Shown here in pieces: positions 62,876-64,000 of a DNA stretch of 64,000 nt. Made by a program: the position numbers and the translations under genes. Where the stretch lies: contig JAPZTL010000002.1 of NCBI GenBank assembly GCA_027532825.1, positions 372,001 through 436,000 of the forward strand, given 5' to 3'. This DNA comes from Silanimonas sp021297925. GTDB lineage: Bacteria; Pseudomonadota; Gammaproteobacteria; Xanthomonadales; Xanthomonadaceae. How positions within the stretch are numbered: position 1 is the first letter of the stretch; every line of letters begins with the position of its first letter. The notes below the pieces were generated by a model. It was not told the origin of the DNA. It saw nothing but the letters and a program-made list of their open reading frames with translations, and ran no database searches.

Positions 62876-63497
62876 CGGCGCGGCGAACCTCTTCGACGAA
62901 ACGGACCATGCGCTCGCCGTCCTTGCGGCCGGGAGCGCCCTCGATGCCACTGGACACGTCGACGCCGAACGGCCGCGCCTGGCGGACCGCCTCGAAGACG
63001 TTGTCGGGAGTGAGCCCGCCGGCCAGAAGCCAAGGCTTCGGCAGCGCAGGCAGGTCGGACCAGTCGAACCGGGCACCCTGCCCGCCCTGCTCGCCGGCCT
63101 TGTGGCCATCGAGCAGAAAGGCGTCTACGGAAGGGTAGCGCTTGGCGAGCGATTCCGCAGCCGCCACGCCCTCGCCCATCGCCAAGGTCTTCATGTAGGG
63201 CAGGCCGAAACGTTCGCAGAACGCGGCGTCCTCTCGGCCGTGGAACTGCAGCAGGGTCGGTCGGAGCGCGCGGATGGCGGCGCGGACGAAGGCCTCGTCC
63301 GGGTCCATGAAGAGCGCGACCACCTGGGTCATCGGCGGCACGGCCGGCCGCAGCGACTCCGCCTGTGCGGGCTCCAGCGCGCGACGGCTGCCGGGCACGA
63401 AGATGAAGCCCAGCGCGTCGACACCGAGTTCGCCGGCGAGACGCACGTCGCCGAGCCGGGTCATGCCGCAGAACTTGATGCGCGTGCGTTGGGCCAT
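62844..63497 (-). CDS. trpF: Phosphoribosylanthranilate isomerase
   Basis: A 217-residue TIM barrel catalysing the Amadori rearrangement in tryptophan synthesis. RIKFCGMTR holds the catalytic Cys, FLLDG the catalytic Asp, LLAGGLTPDNV the phosphate loop, and VDVSSGIEGAPGRKD the C-terminal loop. The last codons overlap the first 32 nt of trpB. It starts 3 nt after the truA stop, so truA-trpF-trpB-trpA look like one operon. Confidence 0.96.
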   Translation of the reverse strand: MAQRTRIKFCGMTRLGDVRLAGELGVDALGFIFVPGSRRALEPAQAESLRPAVPPMTQVVALFMDPDEAFVRAAIRALRPTLLQFHGREDAAFCERFGLPYMKTLAMGEGVAAAESLAKRYPSVDAFLLDGHKAGEQGGQGARFDWSDLPALPKPWLLAGGLTPDNVFEAVRQARPFGVDVSSGIEGAPGRKDGERMVRFVEEVRRADGFIADPPVR

Positions 63498-63500
63498 GGG

Positions 63501-64000
63501 TCAGGCGTCGAGGTCGGCGTCAGGCCGCCCCGCGAGCGGGCGCGGGCGGTCGATCCAGTCGGCAGGAAGGCTGACGGCCTCCGGCAAGCCACAGGCGCAC
63601 GGGTAACGCGGCCCGAGGAAGGTGAGGCCGGCGGCGGGCGCGGTCGGACCGGCGACCGTGCGGTCGCGCCCAGCGAGCAGTTCGGCGATCCACGATTCCG
63701 GCCGCTCGCCACGGCCCACCACCATCAAGCTGCCGACGATGTTGCGGACCATGTGGTGGAGGAAGGCGTTGGCCTGCACGTCGACGACGACCTGCTCGTC
63801 CTCGCGACGCACGGAGATCGCGTGCAGGTCGCGCATCGGGTGCCGGGCCTGGCACTGCGCCGTGCGGAAGGCGCTGAAATCGTTTTCGCCGAGCAGGGCT
63901 TGTGCCGCGCGGTGCATGGCCTCGGCGTCGAGCGGGCGCGGCTCCCAGCTCAGGTGCTCGCGCATCAGGGCCGGCCTGACTCGGCGGTTCAGCAGGCGGT
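63501..64000 (-). CDS. truA: tRNA pseudouridine(38-40) synthase, 5' end outside window
   Basis: The C-terminal 165 or so residues of TruA. In-frame coding continues past the ATG at 63965 to the window edge (LLNRRVRPALMREHLSWEP), so that ATG is internal. ALLGENDFSAFRTAQCQ, VQANAFLHHMVRNIVGSLM and ESWIAELLAGRDRTVAGPTAPA are diagnostic. The catalytic Asp lies in the part not seen. It makes pseudouridine at positions 38-40 of tRNA anticodon arms. Confidence 0.95.
   Translation of the reverse strand, partial: RLLNRRVRPALMREHLSWEPRPLDAEAMHRAAQALLGENDFSAFRTAQCQARHPMRDLHAISVRREDEQVVVDVQANAFLHHMVRNIVGSLMVVGRGERPESWIAELLAGRDRTVAGPTAPAAGLTFLGPRYPCACGLPEAVSLPADWIDRPRPLAGRPDADLDA

Overview
The window is visibly GC-rich chromosomal DNA, packed with housekeeping genes and with no mobile elements, phage genes, CRISPR arrays, rRNA or obvious horizontal transfer. 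Gene content and order point to a gammaproteobacterium of the Xanthomonadales/Lysobacterales type: tpiA-secG-tRNA(Leu)-nuoA..N-tRNA(fMet)-rimP-nusA-infB-rbfA-truB-rpsO-pnp, truA-trpF-trpB-trpA-accD, a short NAD-type isocitrate dehydrogenase, and phoB-phoR-ppk1-ppx. Genus cannot be fixed from sequence reading alone. No gene-free stretch exceeds about 200 bases.

Layout. 1-5.6 kb (minus): pcnB-folK-panB-panC and panD-pgi, covering RNA polyadenylation, folate and pantothenate synthesis and glycolysis. 5.7-10.7 kb: tRNA-Glu(CTC) and 7Fe ferredoxin, then bamC-dapA (minus) divergent from gcvR, then PIN-PhoH and thiD. 10.9-13.5 kb: a Bax-inhibitor-1 family membrane protein, isocitrate dehydrogenase, and a grxC/AhpD-like redox pair. 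13.6-15.2 kb: a BepA-like periplasmic M48 protease. 15.3-26.3 kb: a phosphate block of phoB-phoR-ppk1-ppx, a TonB receptor coupled to a PhoD-type phosphatase, and a divergent GT4 glycosyltransferase-PAP2 phosphatase pair. 26.3-31.1 kb: GNAT and DUF885 genes, rlmJ, and a two-receiver diguanylate cyclase. 31.1-40 kb (minus): the rimP-nusA-infB-rbfA-truB and rpsO-pnp translation/RNA-decay cluster. 40-55 kb (minus): all fourteen nuo genes flanked by tRNA-fMet and tRNA-Leu(GAG). 55-64 kb: secG, tpiA, an SDR, an Fe(II)/2OG-type oxygenase, glmM, accD, trpA, trpB, trpF and the 3' part of truA.

The most coherent candidate for a less-described system is the 15.3-26.3 kb phosphate block. Two sites with the PhoB direct-repeat geometry (7+4+7, period 11) share the nonamer GCGTCATGC: one lies before phoB, the other before the glycosyltransferase-PAP2 operon. 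This suggests one PhoB regulon joining sensing, polyphosphate storage and mobilisation, outer-membrane uptake, extracytoplasmic phosphate release and possibly lipid remodelling. The other notable signals are RNA-level: a structured rpsO leader, a GAAA-capped hairpin between rpsO and pnp, a terminator between tRNA-fMet and rimP-nusA, an initiator tRNA with a U1/U72 mismatch, and a dyad in overlapping dapA/gcvR promoters.
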